This document shows, piece after piece, positions 6,806 through 7,916 of a DNA stretch of 7,916 bases (position 1 is the first letter of the stretch; each line of letters starts with the position of its first letter). The stretch is taken from the NCBI GenBank assembly GCA_009177185.1, contig WFMB01000129.1:7363-15278 (forward strand). Direction: 5' to 3'. Position numbers and translations under genes: made by a program. The notes beneath the pieces were generated by a model. That model was not told the origin of the DNA. It saw only the letters and a list, made by a program, of their open reading frames with translations, and made no database searches. This DNA comes from Bacteroidales bacterium. GTDB lineage: Bacteria; Bacteroidota; Bacteroidia; Bacteroidales; Bacteroidaceae.

Positions 6806-6813
6806 CAAAGGTA
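6806..6813 (-). promoter_or_regulatory. Predicted DUF4861 promoter, -7 element TACCTTTG
   Basis: On the minus strand the octamer reads TACCTTTG, an exact fit to TAnnTTTG, about 28 bp before the ATG, which implies a leader of about 20 nt. The expected -33 position (about 6833-6838) is T-rich on the minus strand but lacks TTTG. One dyad arm (6820-6829) lies between the two promoter elements, so regulation by a DNA-binding protein is plausible. Confidence 0.5.
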
Positions 6814-6819
6814 AGCAAA

Positions 6820-6866
6820 ACCTCGGAGGGAAAAGAATAAAACACGTTCTATTTATCCTCCGAGGT
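6820..6866. repeat. 10-bp inverted repeat pair (operator-like) at the DUF4861 promoter
   Basis: ACCTCGGAGG at 6820-6829 and its exact reverse complement CCTCCGAGGT at 6857-6866 are separated by 27 nt. Each arm is itself a near-palindrome, CCTC-S-GAGG, so these are two dyad sites with centres 36 bp apart. Both lie upstream of the predicted transcription start of the DUF4861 gene, so they more likely act as DNA sites than as an RNA hairpin. Confidence 0.6.
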
Positions 6867-6912
6867 ATATCTGTCAGCTCGAAAGGCGTAAAAAAAGGAT
6901 GTGAGAATATAT

Positions 6913-6999
6913 TTATTGCGTCAGTTTTACAGCATCGCAGAGGATAAATGCGCCCACAAGAATGCTGCCACCAGCCATACTCCCCATAGCAGACAGCAT
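6913..6999 (-). CDS. Possible 28-residue hydrophobic small protein
   Basis: The ORF runs from an ATG at 6999 to a TAA at 6915-6913. It encodes MLSAMGSMAGGS, then ILVGAFIL, then CDAVKLTQ. Residues 4-20 are glycine-rich and hydrophobic enough for one membrane segment, with a G-x-x-x-G-like pattern. An in-frame TAG lies 12 nt upstream of the ATG. No ribosome site or TAnnTTTG promoter is visible, so it may equally be a chance frame or a remnant of a longer gene. It lies on the DUF4861 strand, 134 bp from that gene, with the DUF4861 promoter between them. I do not recognise the family. Confidence 0.25.
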   Translation of the reverse strand: MLSAMGSMAGGSILVGAFILCDAVKLTQ

Positions 7000-7142
7000 A
7001 ATGACTACTGACTAAAAACTCTCATGAATCCATGCAATCACTCAGCACCTGACGTCCTGTATCGATAAGTTTCCGACAATTTGTTACAAGATATTCCTAA
7101 TCTTTTTGAGACAAAGAAGAGGATTTTTCCCCGTTTACCAAC

Positions 7143-7176
7143 TTTTCCCTATGAACAATAGCGTTTTCCCTATGAA
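7143..7176 (+). repeat. Tandem direct repeat of a 13-mer upstream of the lipoprotein promoter
   Basis: TTTTCCCTATGAA occurs at 7143-7155 and again at 7164-7176, exactly 21 bp apart, close to two helical turns. A weaker relative, TTTTCCCC, starts at about 7125. The second copy covers the expected -33 position of the promoter at 7195-7202. The outer ends also form an AACTTT/AAAGTT inverted pair (7140-7145 and 7175-7180). The arrangement suits an activator or repressor site. Confidence 0.6.
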
Positions 7177-7194
7177 AGTTCCAGTGTTATGTCG

Positions 7195-7202
7195 TATCTT
7201 TG
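7195..7202 (+). promoter_or_regulatory. Predicted lipoprotein promoter, -7 element TATCTTTG
   Basis: The octamer is an exact fit to TAnnTTTG and lies 55 bp before the preferred ATG at 7258. The in-frame ATG at 7189 is upstream of this element and so unlikely to be used. The -33 position carries TTTTCCC from the direct repeat instead of TTTG, hinting at assisted recruitment of polymerase. Confidence 0.55.
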
Positions 7203-7257
7203 CGACCAGAATCATCACAAAAAAAATTCTCTAATAACTCTAAATAACCTCAAGAAG

Positions 7258-7866
7258 ATGAAAAAGACAATTAGACTTTTCAGCCTCATCGCAACAGCCT
7301 GCCTCTGCACCCTTTTCGTTTCGTGTACCGACGACGATACGGAGGAAGCCATGGTGCTGTCAGGGCAATGGCAAGGCAACTGGGGCATGTATTACGAGAT
7401 TGAACACAAAGGTCGCATCTACACGTTCAACTCCTACGACACCGACATCGTGTTTTATCCCCAATACGACTACGCCACCCACGGCTACGGCTACCAAGTA
7501 GATTGGTATCGCCAAGGTCCTTACGAGCGAATGAGCTTCCGTTTCAACTGGAGCATCACCAACGGTGTCATCCGCATGGTTTATCCTGGTTACCCTGAAT
7601 ACAACACCAGCATCCGCAGCTACAGCATCAACAACAACCGCTTCACGGGCTATTTCGACACGGGCACCGAGCCGTTCTATCTTTACAAGATTGCTGACTA
7701 CTACAACTGGAGCTACTATTACGACTACGGAGACTACCATTACTGGTATTACGACGATTGGGATTGGTACGCCAAAACACGCACCACAACACCCGACAGC
7801 ACTTCCGCCAATGCTCCTACAAAAGAAGACCGCATTGTAAAGATTGGCAGCCGATTGGCAGAATAA
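7258..7866 (+). CDS. Surface lipoprotein of unknown function with Tyr/Trp-rich C-terminal region
   Basis: A 202-residue predicted lipoprotein. The start at 7258 gives a type II signal peptide, MKKTIRLFSLIATACLCTLFVSC, with the lipid-bearing cysteine at 23. The longer frame from 7189 adds 23 polar residues and starts before the promoter. Directly after the cysteine comes TDDDTEE, which fits the acidic lipoprotein export signal that sends Bacteroidetes lipoproteins to the outer face of the outer membrane. Residues 34-46 (LSGQWQGNWGMYY) look like the first strand of a small lipocalin-like beta domain that continues to about residue 145. Residues 148-171 are extraordinarily aromatic, with 11 Tyr and 4 Trp in 24 positions interspersed with Asp. 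A Thr/Ser/Pro-rich, then basic, tail follows. I do not recognise the family. No partner gene is visible, and the last 50 bases of the window hold nothing definite. Confidence 0.85.
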   Translation: MKKTIRLFSLIATACLCTLFVSCTDDDTEEAMVLSGQWQGNWGMYYEIEHKGRIYTFNSYDTDIVFYPQYDYATHGYGYQVDWYRQGPYERMSFRFNWSITNGVIRMVYPGYPEYNTSIRSYSINNNRFTGYFDTGTEPFYLYKIADYYNWSYYYDYGDYHYWYYDDWDWYAKTRTTTPDSTSANAPTKEDRIVKIGSRLAE

Positions 7867-7916
7867 GTACAAGAACCATTCAACAGCGAATCGCACGAAT
7901 CTCCTTTAGAATAAGG

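Larger units (their letters stand above)
6779..7257. other. 479-bp intergenic region, mostly regulatory
   Basis: This is the only long stretch without a confident gene. From left to right it holds the DUF4861 ribosome site and promoter, a pair of 10-bp dyad arms, and a T7 run (minus strand, 6896-6890) with no hairpin before it. Next come a doubtful 28-codon minus-strand ORF, a tract of about 120 bp in which I see nothing definite, a 13-bp direct repeat, and the lipoprotein promoter. No tRNA, known riboswitch or insertion-sequence end was recognised. Confidence 0.7.

Noticed and set aside
6890..6896. Run of seven A (T7 on minus) as a terminator for the small ORF
   Set aside because: No GC-rich hairpin precedes it on the minus strand.
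7360..7896. 178-codon minus-strand frame opposite the lipoprotein gene
   Set aside because: Its Val-rich translation is the mirror of Tyr and Asp codons, while the opposite strand has a lipobox, export signal and promoter.

Overview
The window looks like chromosomal DNA of a Bacteroidales bacterium, most likely a Prevotella relative. Three things point there: promoters of the Bacteroidetes type (TAnnTTTG at -7) lie in front of almost every transcription unit, Shine-Dalgarno sites are weak or absent, and the proteins include DUF4861, a DUF4923-like protein, a lipoprotein with an acidic surface-export signal, and a pseudouridine synthase with a long Gly/Gln/Tyr/Arg tail. No mobile element, tRNA, rRNA or CRISPR array was seen.

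Positions 1-4695 hold a minus-strand block. In transcription order it contains an FtsB/DivIC-like division protein (4627-4328), a four-helix membrane protein of unknown function (4275-3874), a promoter region with overlapping inverted repeats (about 3780-3819), then purB (3681-2335), an RluB-like 23S rRNA pseudouridine synthase (2230-812) and asnS (778 to beyond the left edge). The last three appear to form one housekeeping unit for purine synthesis, ribosome modification and tRNA charging.

Positions 4680-4770 form a compact divergent promoter region. To its right a plus-strand gene (4813-5457) encodes a secreted DUF4923-like, lipocalin-like protein. It converges on a minus-strand DUF4861 exported protein (6778-5519), and the two share one perfect 18-bp hairpin that should terminate both.

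Positions 6779-7257 are the only long stretch without a confident gene. They hold the DUF4861 promoter flanked by a pair of 10-bp dyad sites, a doubtful 28-codon hydrophobic ORF, a tandem 13-bp repeat with 21-bp period, and the promoter of a plus-strand surface lipoprotein (7258-7866) with a very aromatic C-terminal region. I found no clearly new multi-gene system. The most interesting points are the paired operator-like sites, the repeat upstream of the lipoprotein, the aromatic lipoprotein itself and the small ORF.
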